In this document: positions 11,232 through 22,437 of the stretch, piece after piece
Numbering within the stretch: position 1 is the first letter of the stretch
Layout: the number at the start of each line of letters is the position of its first letter
Origin: Nematopogon swammerdamellus
Taxonomy: Eukaryota > Arthropoda > Insecta > Lepidoptera > Adelidae
Length of the DNA stretch: 64,000 nucleotides
NCBI GenBank assembly: GCA_946902875.1
Contig: OX336336.1
Location: forward strand, 4,062,545 to 4,126,544
Direction: 5' to 3'
Notes under the pieces: generated by a model
Databases searched by the model: none
Seen by the model: only the letters and a program-made list of their open reading frames with translations
Told to the model about the DNA's origin: nothing
Program-made: the position numbers and the translations under genes

Positions 11232-12617
11232 TATAGTAAACAAAAAATATGTGTCTTCGAGATGTTTAATACAACGACAAACATGTTTTAGTTAATTTAT
11301 ATGTGACATAATTTAAAGTATTGAAGTGTACTGTGTTCATTAAAGTAATTTAAAGTAAAGGTGTACTACGTTACTTATTTCTTCTATGTTGGCGTCTTTG
11401 GGACTACATGCAATCCTCATTGCGTCTTCCGGCTGAAAAGGCTATTGCAATATTTGTTTTTTAAGATGTTCATTTTTGAAAATGAAACTTCTCAGAGGTA
11501 CGTCGAAAGAAACTTTGTTAAAATAGTGTGGAGTCTTGAAAACATTTAAGGGTGCTAGGCTTTCTCAAAAATTTTATGTCCTCCTGCTTTTCACGATGTT
11601 CGATGAAGTGAGCTTTAGGTTGTGTGCCGTGTTTTAGTTCTATGATTTCGTTCATCAACTGGCTGAATAATTTCATGTCATAATTTTCAAAATGTTACGG
11701 GCTTTCTTTGTTGAAATAAAGCAATTATTAATACTTTTCACATCGTTAATTCTTTTTTTAATTTATGTCAAATATTCCTTCAAATATGACACCATATCTT
11801 GATAGATATTAGATATGTCGTAGGTATCGCAGGGCAGCAACAGTTGGAAAATTTGCCGAAACTCTTCTCCCGCCAGTCCCGCCACCCGCTCACTTGCTCT
11901 GCATATTTCCGCATCAGTTTTTGTCGTCAAGTGCGCACACACACTCACAGCGCAGATAATATTTTCATACTGAGTAAAAGCTAAAATATATATTATTATC
12001 TGCGCTGTTTGTGACAATGCGTACAAATACCGCCCGCGGACCGCATGCGGCCCGCGGGCCGCGGTTTGACTACCACTGGTATAGCTGGATTAATAAAGTG
12101 TTCACAGTTTTATAATAAATATATCTTTAAACGGTCCTATGATTACACATGAACGATTTTAGAACTTAGTAACAAGGCGGCTATCCGATATTCAACTTGG
12201 CCGACTAGGAAATGCTCCAAGGTGAGGGCAGGCAACCAAGGTTTTTTATGAATTAGGTTATCAGAAATATCGAATGGTGTGACTGTCATCTTGGTACTCG
12301 ATGACGTAAATTTGACCATTTTTCACCACTCTTAAATTTGCCCGACTCCAAAAACTGCCAAGGTAGGACGAGGCAACCTAGTATTTTTGTGCTCTTCTTG
12401 ATGACCTTTATCGAATGTACCAGGTCTTCAGTTGGTACTCGATGACGTAAATTGCACCAAAAAAATGACATGTTTAATTACCTTTTACACAAAACGTGCC
12501 AGGATTTGCTCAGGCAACCCTGTATATTTTAGATGCCTATCCTATTCTAGACCACCACAAACTAGTCCCATCTTGGTACTCGATGACGTTGGTTTTTTAC
12601 GGTGCGCTCTCGTACTA

Positions 12618-13122
12618 ATAGAACCAGTCTGTTCTGGCAGAAATTTATTTTCTCAAATCTCAAGGTATACGGATACGGAAACCTAAAAACAGTTTCGATA
12701 TCGGCGAGAATAATTCCTACAACTTTTACCGTTCTATTGGCAACACAGTACGTTCAATATCAACACGTGACTGTCCAATTGTGTTCATCAAGCGGTCACA
12801 ATGACCAGCGAGCGTCAGCCGCGTCACGTTGGGGCCATAGTTAAAATAAGAACAGTATACCATCTCCATACTAGCGCACCGATTTTGCACTCACACAAGC
12901 GCGCGCCAGCGCCCGCTGCTGTCCGTACGCAACCACCAGTCTTGGATTTCCCATTAGGTATAGACCGCGGCCTAGGGGCGGCAGATTTCCGAAGGCGCTG
13001 AAGAATATTACAAGTAACACTTGCTCTTTGGTATGTGTAGGCCGTCAAGTTCGTGCGCGATTATGGACGCAATACTCAAGCAAGTAAGTTTTGGATAGAT
13101 TCTTTTATCTATTAGGTAAATG
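12618..13122. other. unassigned sequence with a hAT-end-like relic
   Basis: GC-rich cgcggcctaggggcggcaga near 12968 resembles the terminus of the hAT element at 17535. Nothing else recognised. Confidence 0.35.
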
Positions 13123-13262
13123 AGCGTTCCAGAGTTTACCAGTTCTGTGGAGAAAAGATCTGCAGAACCGATTGGTACGCATCCGTGGTAAGTCCAGCGT
13201 ATAGGGATGGAATCCCTGCCCAGTGATCGTTGTGCGGAGGTGGAAAGGGGACGGCGGCATGT
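13123..13262 (-). mobile_element. REP-C fragment
   Basis: gcgttccagagtttaccagt, gagaaaagatctgcag, aagtccagcg and gtgcggaggtggaaagggga are the family's blocks. Confidence 0.7.
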
Positions 13263-13647
13263 GCCACTGCCTGCCTGCCGCTCGCTCGCTAGTCGAAATA
13301 TTTATACCTGCACAGGCTACTTAGTACGATAATGGCTCCGCGTTGTTGCAGTATGTGTTGGTTTTGTGAGTTGTGACAGCCCTGATTTCTCGGCGCAGCG
13401 TAGGTAATTATTTCAAGAAAAGTTCTCCAGATGGTATACTCTTCGTTTTTACTATGCTGGCGCGACCGACAAACTTCATTCAAGTCTTTGCAAATTGGCG
13501 CAACAGCCGCCGTGTTGTGTTTACACGCAGAACGCGACACGATCAACGCAATCTCGACGTGCTAAACATGACGCGTTGGTTGAGGCCTGCAGCCCCTGAA
13601 CCACGCAGTCGGCAAATATAGCCAGCTATCCAAAGGTAAGTCTACGC

Positions 13648-14235
13648 TATGGCACCATTGGCACCCACCTTTTCGGTGGTGATAATAGCTCAGGGATGGG
13701 CGAACTTTTTTCTACGTGGGCCAATATTTACAAACATAATGTATGGGGGGCCAGGCCAGGTTTTTAATTTTTTGGCTATAATATAATTCTTTATTGAAAT
13801 AAAAATATTTGTATTTTCCAAAATGAAGTTATTTATTGACTCATAGGTTTCATCAACATCAAAAGTTCTCTTATTTATACAAAATTAAATTATATGAACT
13901 ATCTATCTATAGATATTTGAATCAGGTACAGTGTGTGTACCTGGTCTGGTACACTATGAAATCAGGAAATAGATATTTATTGCAGGTAATCTATAAAATC
14001 GGAACAAAAATTTATTAATTAATGTAACCAAGTACACTATTTTAATGTTTACCGAATGTTTCCGTTATTTATTTTACTTATGTTATTCTCTACTACTGGG
14101 TCGATTTTCGCGGGCCGGATTGTGACCGTTCGCGGGCCGGAGATGGCCCGCGGGCCGTAGTTTGCCCATCCCTGTAATAGCTGGTCGGATTGTGTGATCT
14201 GGCACCTTTGACTCGGCCACCCATACCAGATTACA
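13648..14235 (+). mobile_element. SINE-B 3' part, split by a hAT MITE
   Basis: atggcaccattggcacccac...gataatagct (to 13690) continues at 14183 with ggtcggattgtg and ctcggccacccataccagat plus an A-run. The two halves align to one SINE-B copy. Confidence 0.85.
13691..14174. mobile_element. hAT-type MITE, 484 bp, exact 8-bp target duplication
   Basis: Termini cagggatgggcgaactttt and, inverted, gtagtttgcccatccctg. The target duplication taatagct is at 13683-13690 and 14175-14182. Interior AT-rich, no coding capacity. 8-bp duplications and CAGGG ends define hAT elements. Confidence 0.93.
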
Positions 14236-14321
14236 TAAAAAAAATATTTTCTATCTTGTGAGGAAAAAAAAATGAAATACTTAGATAATAATAATAATGA
14301 AATACACACTTTATTTATTGT

Positions 14322-14700
14322 CTTTTTTTATGGAATCCGGTATGCATGGCTGAGTCGGAGGGGCCAAAGCACACGCTCTGACCAGCCCATATCACCTCCG
14401 AGAAGGTAGGTGTCATTTTTTTTTATCTATAGTGCGACATGTGGCATCATTTCGTAGGTGTCTAACGATGCCCATGGACATTCTGTGAGCCATGAAGTTC
14501 AAGTCGTGCTTCTGTATACTGGACTAGAGGAGAACACAACCGAGGCTGCTATGCGGCCATCTTATATCCAGTACGGTGGTACCAACCCAGTCGGCTACAA
14601 TTTGAGCCTAACACCTCGCCTACCACCTAGTAAGGGGCAAGGGAAGGGACCTACAGTTTTACACCGGTTCCGGACGGTGAAGCAGCGGGTGTAGGTATGC
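14322..14700 (-). mobile_element. SINE-B copy with a nested REP-C piece
   Basis: T-run and ggaatccggtatgcatggct, broken after gagaaggtaggtgtca by a REP-C 3' end (14413 to about 14500, with its own T-run and gcccatggacattc), then resuming at actggactagaggagaacac. Confidence 0.8.
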
Positions 14701-14710
14701 ACGTAAAAAA

Positions 14711-15470
14711 ATTTAACCGTTTTTAAGGTTCCGTACCCGGTACGGGATCCTATTACTAAGCCTACGCCGTCTGTCTGTCTGTCTATCCGTCCGTACGTCC
14801 GTCTGTCCGAGGGCTGTATGTATCTCTTCAACCGTAATAGGTAGCCCGTTGAAATTTTCACAGAATATGTGTTATTATTATGGCTGATATAACAACAAAA
14901 CATACATTTATTGTGTTAAATAAGTTAAATTAAAATGCAATAAGAACTACCTAATAAACATAAAAAAGCTCCTCTAGAGTTCGGCATGTCGGGAATGTGC
15001 CCATAACGCTCGCAGCATTCCCTCTCTGCACAGCGAAGCTTATTCTCTCCCTTAAACACTTTTCCGAATTTTGAACGCTGGTTGTTTCCCCAATTTTTTT
15101 ACCTAAAATATGCACAAGTGATTTTGAAGCCTTGCACCACGGGCCGTAGGTTTCGAAAGCTAGCGGAATAAACAAATAGTTTTGTTTGAGAATGCTTTGG
15201 TACTTGTTTATCTTCAGACGGGCAACAAGAAATAATAAAAATAAGAAAAAGTAAAAAATTCACGGGGGTTCCCATAGAAGAAACCAAAAAGTGTATGCGC
15301 GCGCGCCATCTACCGAATAGAGTAGAAGCATTTTAACTAATCATGAATTTTAACTAATATGAAGCATTTCATAAACACGCCATACATAGATGGCGTGAGT
15401 GGCGCTAACCATGAAATGGCGATACGGAACCCTCGGTGCGCGAGTTCGACTCGCACTTGGCCGGTTTTAA
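14711..15470 (+). mobile_element. REP-D copy interrupted by a ~325-bp insertion
   Basis: REP-D runs from gttttttaaggttccgtacc-type sequence to gatataacaacaaa (14899), and resumes at acaagaaataataaaaataa (about 15225) to gactcgcacttggccggttt. The insert ends gctagcggaataaac and its flanks share aacaa(c/g)aaa. Confidence 0.75.
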
Positions 15471-15529
15471 TAGTATTTTAATGTTTGTTAGTTTAGTTAG
15501 TTATTTGTATTGCTTTTTAAATTGTATAC

Positions 15530-15690
15530 ACATATATGTATATTACACATATTTTGTTAAAACTTCAACCGGCTAGCTATTACGGTTACAAAAATACAGC
15601 CATCGGACGGACGGACAGACAGACAGACAGACGTTGTAGGCTTAGTAATAGGCTTCCGTACAGGGTAGGGAAACGTAAAAAGGTATAGCC
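15530..15690 (-). mobile_element. REP-D fragment, inverted
   Basis: Contains ttcaaccggctagctattac, a gacagacagac run and taggcttagtaataggcttc. Confidence 0.65.
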
Positions 15691-15899
15691 AGCCAGGCAC
15701 AGAGCGAAACGATTACCATGCATTAATTTAAAGAGAAGGTACCTTCCTCTCTCTTCGCTCTTTCACATAACTGGTGCAATTTTCTTATAAATGTATACAT
15801 ATAGGGAACGGTTTTTGTATGTTAAGGCGCTTATACTTTATACCGCTTGTAGCGTGAATATGTACCTACTAATAGATGCTTAGCATGTTTTTTGTACGG

Positions 15900-16380
15900 T
15901 CACCCCCCTTAATTTATAACTTTTTGCCTTTTTTGATAATGTTTAATATTTTGTGAAAATTTCAACCGGCTACCTATTACGGAGCGAAAGATACAGCCTT
16001 TGGACGGACGGACCGACAGATAGACAGACGACGAACTAGGCTAGGCTTCCGTAATACGGAACTTTAAAAAAACCGGCCAAGTCCGAGTCGAACTCGCGCA
16101 CCGCGGATTCTGTAGCGCCATGTCATGGTCAGCGCTGCTTCATATTGTTTTCGGTAGATGGCGCGCTTTTTAGTTTCTTGTATGGGGACACCGTGAATTT
16201 CTTACTTTTTCTTATTTTTTATTATACCTACACCTAACACATACTCCGTGAAAATTTCAACGTGCTACCTATTACGGTTCAAGAGATAGCCCTCGGGCAG
16301 ACAGACGGACGGACAGACAGACAGACGGCGGCGTAGGCTTAGTAATAGTGTCCCGTACGACGGATACGGAACCCTAAAAA
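15900..16380 (-). mobile_element. two adjacent REP-D copies
   Basis: First about 15940-16068 (attacggagcgaaagatac, gacagatagacagac), second about 16069-16375 (aaaccggccaagtccgagtc to the gacggacagacagac run). They abut head to tail. Confidence 0.7.
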
Positions 16381-16903
16381 GGTAACGTACGGACATACCT
16401 GTGGCTGATGCCTATATTAAAAAAAAATCCTCTACGAAGGGAGTAAATTTTACGTTTACGAATGTAAAAACGACGCCCGCAATTCCTCTTAACATGCATT
16501 TCGAAATGTTTGCAGGCCGCCTTGGTTGCATTCATGGAAGCTGACTGACACAGCCTTCCTTTGCTGCGTGTCGTTATTAAGTGCACTGTTGAATTAAAGC
16601 TACTTTCGAACTAGTTTGGTGGAGGAAAACATGGTTATTTGGAACATAATTTGTAGCGAGAATTTTTGACGTTGCTAATTTCCGCCTTTCTCTTGTAATT
16701 ATCGAGAGGAATCGATACTTTCAATCGCAAGTTGAGCATCTTCAAAATTTAATTACTTCCTTCTATGTTCGCTTATAAGTAGAGAACTAATCAATCAATG
16801 TAGACGGGGTTTCCACTGACGACGTTTCCTAGCACATCCATCCAAGGATGCTTACATCGAATATGTTACAGGACTAGGTATGTCCGCGGCATTACCTCAT
16901 CCA

Positions 16904-17288
16904 TCAGCCTCGATAGCTCAGTGGTGCACACAGTCGACTGTCGTTATTGATTGTTAAGCAACGTTGGGCCGGTCAGTACTTGGATGGGTGACCGCTCGAC
17001 CGTTGGAGGCTGACCGTGGTTCGGATTCCACGTAAAACTGTAGGTTCCTTCCCTTCTTACCTTACTAGGTGGTAGGGTTCAACCCGCCCGGGTTGGTGCC
17101 ACCGCACTGAATGAAATGTCGGTCAAAACGGCTATGTAAATAGTTTGTGTTTTCCGTCCAGTTCAGTGTAGCCGGCACGACCGAAGGGAAGCACCGACAT
17201 GGCACCTAGTTCACCGCGGTGTTATGGGCTGACATCACGGATGTTGTAGGTGATGTAGCCAACCGTGTCAGTTTCCATAAAACAAAAA
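16904..17288 (+). mobile_element. SINE-A, full length reference copy
   Basis: tcagcctcgatagctcagtg (tRNA A-box-like), then ttaagcaacgttgggccggt and cagtacttggatgggtgacc, which match the 3' half of insect 5S rRNA, then ggttcggattcca (tRNA B-box-like) and the common tail ending gtcagtttccataaaacaaa. Non-coding; transcribed by polymerase III if the boxes work. Confidence 0.9.
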
Positions 17289-17534
17289 TCTATGCCGCGG
17301 CTCCGCACGCCCGCGGTAAAGGAATGAATCGATTTTTTCCTGTGATTTTTTCGGACACTTCCTGCTCGGCTCCTATGAATAAATGGGTGGTGCTATTATA
17401 GCCTATAATCAGGCGGAAATATGTCGCATTACACTAACAAAAACTGCAAGCTAATAGGTTAAAGTTAATACATGCATACATACATACATACATAGCAAAA
17501 GACGTTTTTGTTGCGTCCTTCCATAGGCTGAGCG

Positions 17535-17998
17535 CAGAGGCGGACTTTCCTTAAGGCCGACTAGGCCCGGGCCTAGGGCGGCCAGATATTAGAGGCGGCC
17601 AATCTGTACCTACTGCAGTGCAGCAGCTGCTGCTGGAAGCAGTGAGCGCAGGTACAGAATAGAAAGGGTGCTGCCCGGAGCAAGTGCGTGCGACGTGCGG
17701 GAGTGGTGGGTGAGCGCGGCGGCGGAGAGTGGAGACGACGCACTATTTACGCGGACAAAATAATTTAGCTATGACGATAAGGTCAATAATGCCGCAAAAC
17801 TTATAAAAAATACTTCTGCTATATGTAAAATAAACCGAGAAATAATATATTTCTGGCAGGTTGAACCGAACGCAATACTGATATTCGTACAACTTCACAT
17901 TTGTATCTATGCTGTAAACTTGAAAGGGGCGGCTGCATTGAATTGGGGCGGCTGGTACTAAACGGCCTAGGGCGGCTAAGGCTGCTAGTCCGCCTCTG
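17535..17998. mobile_element. hAT-type MITE, 464 bp, exact 8-bp target duplication
   Basis: Termini cagaggcggact...cctagggcggcc and inverted ggcctagggcggct...agtccgcctctg. The target duplication gctgagcg is at 17527-17534 and 17999-18006. No transposase. Confidence 0.93.
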
Positions 17999-18064
17999 GC
18001 TGAGCGGTCGGTGGCGTGAAGTGAGCACCGGACGGCAAGTCAAGATAATTAATGCAGTTGCACC

Positions 18065-18350
18065 CAAAGAGTTTGTATTACGTCGCTGCCTCGGTCGCTG
18101 CGCATCGCTGTAGGTCCCTTCCCTTGCCCCTTACTAGGTGGTAGGCTCAAATTGTAGCCGACTGGGTTGATACCACCGCACTGGATGTAAGATGGCCGCA
18201 TAGTAATATAAGAGAAGGGAGCCATATCCCTTAGTCGCCTTTTACGACATACACGGGGAGAAATGCAGTGGGGCTATTCTTTTAAAGTACCGGCCCCACA
18301 CGGTACAATACTAATGTACCTACACACAAAGAGTTTGTATTACGTCGCTG
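18065..18350. repeat. 24-bp exact direct repeat flanking a SINE-B/REP-E segment
   Basis: caaagagtttgtattacgtc followed by gctg occurs at 18065-18088 and 18327-18350. The right copy is also half of a hairpin (18329-18378). Confidence 0.85.
18108..18306 (+). mobile_element. SINE-B tail joined to inverted REP-E
   Basis: gtaggtcccttcccttgccc to ggatgtaagatggccgcata, then taatataagagaaggga and catatcccttagtcgccttt, the junction also seen at 40.67 and 42.65 kb. Confidence 0.75.
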
Positions 18351-18792
18351 AGGAGCGCAGCGACGTATACAAACTCTTGGTTGCACGTGGTTGCACCATA
18401 CACACCTGAGAACGCTTGGAACCTGGGTTCGGCTCAATGGCGCGGCGGTGCGCACGCGCATATCGAGACAAACAACAAATAGCTTGTCGAGGAATGCGGT
18501 CTCGTTTGTCTTCTCGTGTTAATTGTTTGTACAATTTATGAATATGCAGATATCAGTAGTGCGGGTGTGTCATACGGTCAGTCAGTCAGTGTGTAAGCGT
18601 CCACTGCTGGACATACGCCTCTCCAACGTACTTAAGGTCGTTGTCCCACTTGTCATAATACGGGCTGTGTCTATCTGTCTACTCGAATCCTTCTACACGT
18701 CCGTCTACAGCATTTTCTACTGATATTTCCTTCATTTTTTTAACAGTCGGGTTCTAATTGTGTTAAATTTTTTAAGTAATTCATTTTAGTTC

Positions 18793-18900
18793 CAAACCAT
18801 GTGTATCCCGACAATCGGAGTAAGCAGAGTAATCGGTGTTGTGCTGCAAGTACACTCGTAAATTACAACACAACACCGAGCACGACGTTGTGGCACAGAT
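18793..18900 (-). mobile_element. REP-E fragment
   Basis: tatcccgacaatcggagtaa, cagagtaatcggtgttgtgc, aaattacaacacaacaccga. Confidence 0.6.
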
Positions 18901-19159
18901 TACTTAATTGGTTGTGGTTTGAATACCCCTCTCTAAGGGGTTTGAAGAAAAGCTCTTTTCAAAGATTGACAAGACGACGCGCGACGGGGCGCCTGGCGGC
19001 GCCATTTAGAATTTTTTATAGCACTTCCACAATTAAGACGAATCTAACGACACCTCATAATAATAATATGTTAAAATCTATCGCGCGTGCCATAGAAATT
19101 GACATACATACATACACTCGAAAAGCATTACCCTTCTTTGTGCAAAAGTCAAAGTAAAA

Positions 19160-19784
19160 TAATTTATTTCCAATGGAGTAGTTTCGTACAATTTTACAAT
19201 TTCTTATAAAATTATTCTACCATAGGAAAAGTAAAAAATTATAAAATTATTATTAATACAAATAAAATTAATATAACAAAAAATCAAAACACACATAATA
19301 AATTTATCATAAGTAATACAAATTTTTCAAATAAAATTTAACCTAACCTAACCTATTATAAATTCCCAGTAGTCAAAAGACTGCTTCACGCAGTCGGGTA
19401 TAAATTCGTTGTATTCGGACGCTGCTGTTTGTTAGATATTCTGTGACTTGTGAGTGTTCTGCCACTACCTGCATCATTGTCATATCTTGTATGAGTTTAT
19501 TTGTGTTTATGAAGTGTTATTTCTTGTTTTATCTAAGCTGTCTGCGGTTCCAAAATTGTCAATCACCCAACAAAGAATTTATCACAAGGAGATGATATGA
19601 TAAGATAGTCTACATTTATATTGCATCTGGAAGTAAGCAGGTTTCCATAAAAAAAGGTAGTACGTATCACCTGCACTTTATAAGCTAGACGTTCATGTCT
19701 AAATCAGGCACCCCACAATCGTATAGGTTAGTCCGAACCGAACTAGACAAATTATATGTAGGTATTATAGCCTTTTTTAGCACT
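19160..19784. other. unassigned, AT-rich with a repeat-like end
   Basis: Poly-A/T-rich to 19340, then three cctaa units and attcccagtagtcaaaagac. Possibly the 3' end of an unidentified retroelement on the minus strand; no peptide recognised. Confidence 0.35.
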
Positions 19785-19905
19785 GTGTGAGGCGTCAGTA
19801 CTAAAAAATAATAGCCCCACTGCATCTCTCCCTGTGCATGTCGTAAAGGCGACTAAGGATTATGGACAAGGTAACGTGCTCGCGCGCTCGAGCGCTGACC
19901 TCGAC
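19785..19905 (+). mobile_element. REP-E fragment
   Basis: taatagccccactgcatctc, gtgcatgtcgtaaaggcgac, ggacaaggtaacgtgct. Confidence 0.6.
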
Positions 19906-20279
19906 ATAAACCCAGATATTTCGTAAACTAATTAATAATGAAGTTAGATCAATAAACTCTTCTGGTATATAAAGCCAATGAAATTACCTACAAACCATGT
20001 TAAACAATTGAGGGATTACTTGTTTAGATTAGAAGTACAAGATTATTTTGTTAGAAAAAAAAAAATTTTTTTTAATTCCTCTGTACTATAAAATTCAAAC
20101 ACACCTTTACAATATTTCTATCAGTATATTCGTAAAGAAACATATTTTTAGAAATAGTAAAGTGTAATATACCTTTTATTTACAGAAATCGGAGAATCTG
20201 AAGTTCAACATTCAACATGAAGATCGAAAATTTCCTATTCTGTCAAAAATGTTCTATTTGACGAATAAATATAAACGGG

Positions 20280-20540
20280 TGGGACCGTGCGTGCGTGAGT
20301 GAAATTTGAGTGTACAAGTTGAGTGTCCACAACGTAATCGTCTTTAAACCTACCGAAGTTGGGCACAGGAACCTAACACCTAAATAGAACCATTCGGCCC
20401 ACGCTTACACCAAAAATACGCTGGTCGGGCACCAAAACACCTATTATATCACACCTTCGGTCCGAGCTGGGCACCTAGATTTAGTTTCTCAAATGTTTTT
20501 CGCCGAGAAATTCCTTCTCGGGCAATGTGTGACTAATAAA
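20280..20540 (+). repeat. REP-F copy 1
   Basis: Shares cgtctttaaacctaccgaa, acaccaaaaatacgctg and gagctgggcacct with 23190-23510; about 70-80% alike by eye. Confidence 0.7.
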
Positions 20541-20734
20541 TAAGTAATAATATATCGATATGAGTCAATGAACGCATGACTCGGTACACTTGACACCTGA
20601 ACAATTTGTAATGCACAGAAGGCGACTAGGTCGACCGTACAAGGTTTCTGTTTTGCATAAAATGTATAGAACAGATGTTTAGATTTCTTTGTTTTTATTT
20701 TAGCTAATTAGCTTCTCGTACCCTATTAGGAACA

Positions 20735-20753
20735 TACATACAGGCTGTGACAG

Positions 20754-20784
<31 letters not shown>

Positions 20785-20840
20785 CCTGATCGATTTAGTA
20801 AGTTTGCCAGCGTCGCTGGCTACTGAACCCTAAAAACACA
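20735..20840 (-). mobile_element. REP-D fragment
   Basis: gacagacagacagacggacg run and gctactgaaccctaaaaaca, the degraded end of the family. Confidence 0.5.
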
Positions 20841-20884
20841 ACGGATCGATAACAAAGATTACTTGTGTAAACCATACCATAATG

Positions 20885-20943
20885 CAGGGGTTCCCAACCT
20901 GTTTTTAACCCCCGACGCAAAAAACGGAGGGGTGTTATAAGTT

Positions 20944-20990
<47 letters not shown>

Positions 20991-21973
20991 TGTCTGTGGC
21001 ATCGTAGCTCCCAAACGGATGGACCGATTTGGATGCGGTTTTTTTTATTAGGAAGCTTGTTTAATCGGGATGGTTCTTAGCTATGTTTGTAATCAAGTAA
21101 TCAAGTAATTAAGTAATAAAAAAAATTATTATCTTAAAAAGTGGACCGATTTTCATGCGGTTTCTTTTAAAAAGCTTGAAATAAAAGTTAAATTACAAAT
21201 TTAAAAAACCCCCGACCCTTAAAAAGCAAAAAATAATTTCCGTTTACTTACTTAAAGGAGTCGGGGGACCGCTAAGTAAATAAAATATAAAACTCAGAGC
21301 TGCGCGGGAATTTACTTAGCGGTCTCCCGACTCCTTTAAGTAAGTAAACGGAAATTATTTTTTGCTTTTTAAGGGTCGGGGGTTTTTTAAATTTGTAATT
21401 TAACTTTTTAAACTACAACTCCCTCAACAATGAACATGTTTTAATTTCTTTGTCCCTCCGCTTAGATAAAAAGTAATTTCTTTTATGTATAAATATTATA
21501 TTGTATACTTAGATAATACTGTATTGTTATATTATAAGCAATAAAGTATTTTTAAATTCCTTTTTACTGTTTGTAAGGGTAGATATATACCAGATAGATA
21601 GATATAGGCCCTATATATAAGGTCATTTAAAGTATGAAATATTGTGTAAATTTTCCTTTGAGAACTATTGAAAACGACGACAGACGGCGCGTCATGCTGA
21701 CCATAGATTTAAAATTTCAGGGCGACTTATCTGCGGTGTGACTAATGCTTTTAAAAACATTCTAAGTTTCGAGAATATAGATCAAACCGTTTAGGAGCTA
21801 CAGCCTGTTGTGACAGACAAACGGACGGACGGAACTGAAAAACTGCCTGATTTTAGAAGGTGTCCTGTCAGCGTCGTCGCTGTCTGCGGGAACCTTAAAA
21901 CTATTCTCATCGCGACCGCGCGACGTCACCGCTTCCCGTGCCACGTTCGCGACGCACAGATTGGGAACTCCTG
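20885..21973. mobile_element. hAT-like element, 1089 bp, imperfect target duplication
   Basis: Left end caggggttcccaacctg and inverted right end gattgggaactcctg. Flanking 8 bp are ccataatg and caataatg (7 of 8). It contains a TG microsatellite (about 20949-20988) and the large palindrome at 21183-21408. No coding sequence. Confidence 0.8.
21183..21408. repeat. near-perfect palindrome: 99-bp arms, 28-bp loop
   Basis: Left arm 21183-21281, right arm 21310-21408; I find one mismatch (near 21268 against 21323). The loop runs 21282-21309. RNA from either strand would form a 98-pair hairpin. Confidence 0.97.
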
Positions 21974-22090
21974 CAATAATGTATTCACAAAACTTTCTTT
22001 CTACAGCCCAATTACATAGGCGTCAAGTAAACGAAGTACACGGATACCTACCGGGCGTACTTCACATAGTGAGTGAGAAAGATACACTAG

Positions 22091-22266
22091 GTACAGTTTC
22101 CGGCAGCTAATAACGCGTGTCGAGCTTTAGAAAGAGACAATCCGGTTGTAGAGCGTCGTCCCTGTCGCACAGAGACGCGCGAGTTAGTGCGACAGGGACG
22201 GCGCTCTACAACCGGATTGTCTCTATCTAAAGCTCGACACGCAGTATTTACTGCCAGGAACTGTAC
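22091..22266. mobile_element. palindromic MITE
   Basis: Arms gcgtgtcgagctttag...gtcgcac (22115-22170) and complement (22188-22242) with outer gtacagtt ends. Nearly the whole element is one stem. Partial relative at 11148-11231. Confidence 0.85.
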
Positions 22267-22437
22267 ATAGTGAGAAAGTTATTTATGAATAGTGCATTTT
22301 TATATATTTTATTAGATTCCTTTCCAAGATTACGACCGTGAGATAACAAAGACATTTGCATGGTAGTGATATGTTTGTTAGTGATGGTAGTAAGAATAGC
22401 GGTGTATGGTATTCTGGTCACATATACACACATACAT

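Larger units (their letters stand above)
7333..12078. mobile_element. hAT-like termini inside the inverted arms
   Basis: cagtggtagtcaaaccgcgg starts at 7333 and its complement ends at 12078, followed inwards by a GC-rich cccgcgggccgcatgcgg block. The adjoining 8 bp are complementary rather than directly repeated (agcaatac, gtatagct), so this pair does not show an ordinary hAT target duplication. Confidence 0.65.
6794..12617. mobile_element. 5.8-kb structure with ~0.85-kb inverted arms
   Basis: The left arm (6794 to about 7645) and right arm (about 11775 to 12617) are reverse complements with few differences; the same 61-codon frame appears in each arm with two changes. Each arm contains three degenerate ~141-bp units beginning cgtcatcgagtaccaa and an internal hAT-like end (ccactaccactg-type, cagtggtagtcaaaccgcgg). 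Homology continues past that hAT end on both sides, so the arms are not just one transposon's termini. The 4.1-kb core holds a decayed LINE with a SINE-A in it. No transposase is readable. A foldback element or an inverted duplication are both possible. Confidence 0.85.

Noticed and set aside
16940..17000. 5S rRNA gene
   Set aside because: Only the second half resembles 5S rRNA and it is embedded in the SINE-A repeat.
19336..19360. Insect telomeric repeat (TTAGG)n
   Set aside because: Only three units in AT-rich sequence; no array.
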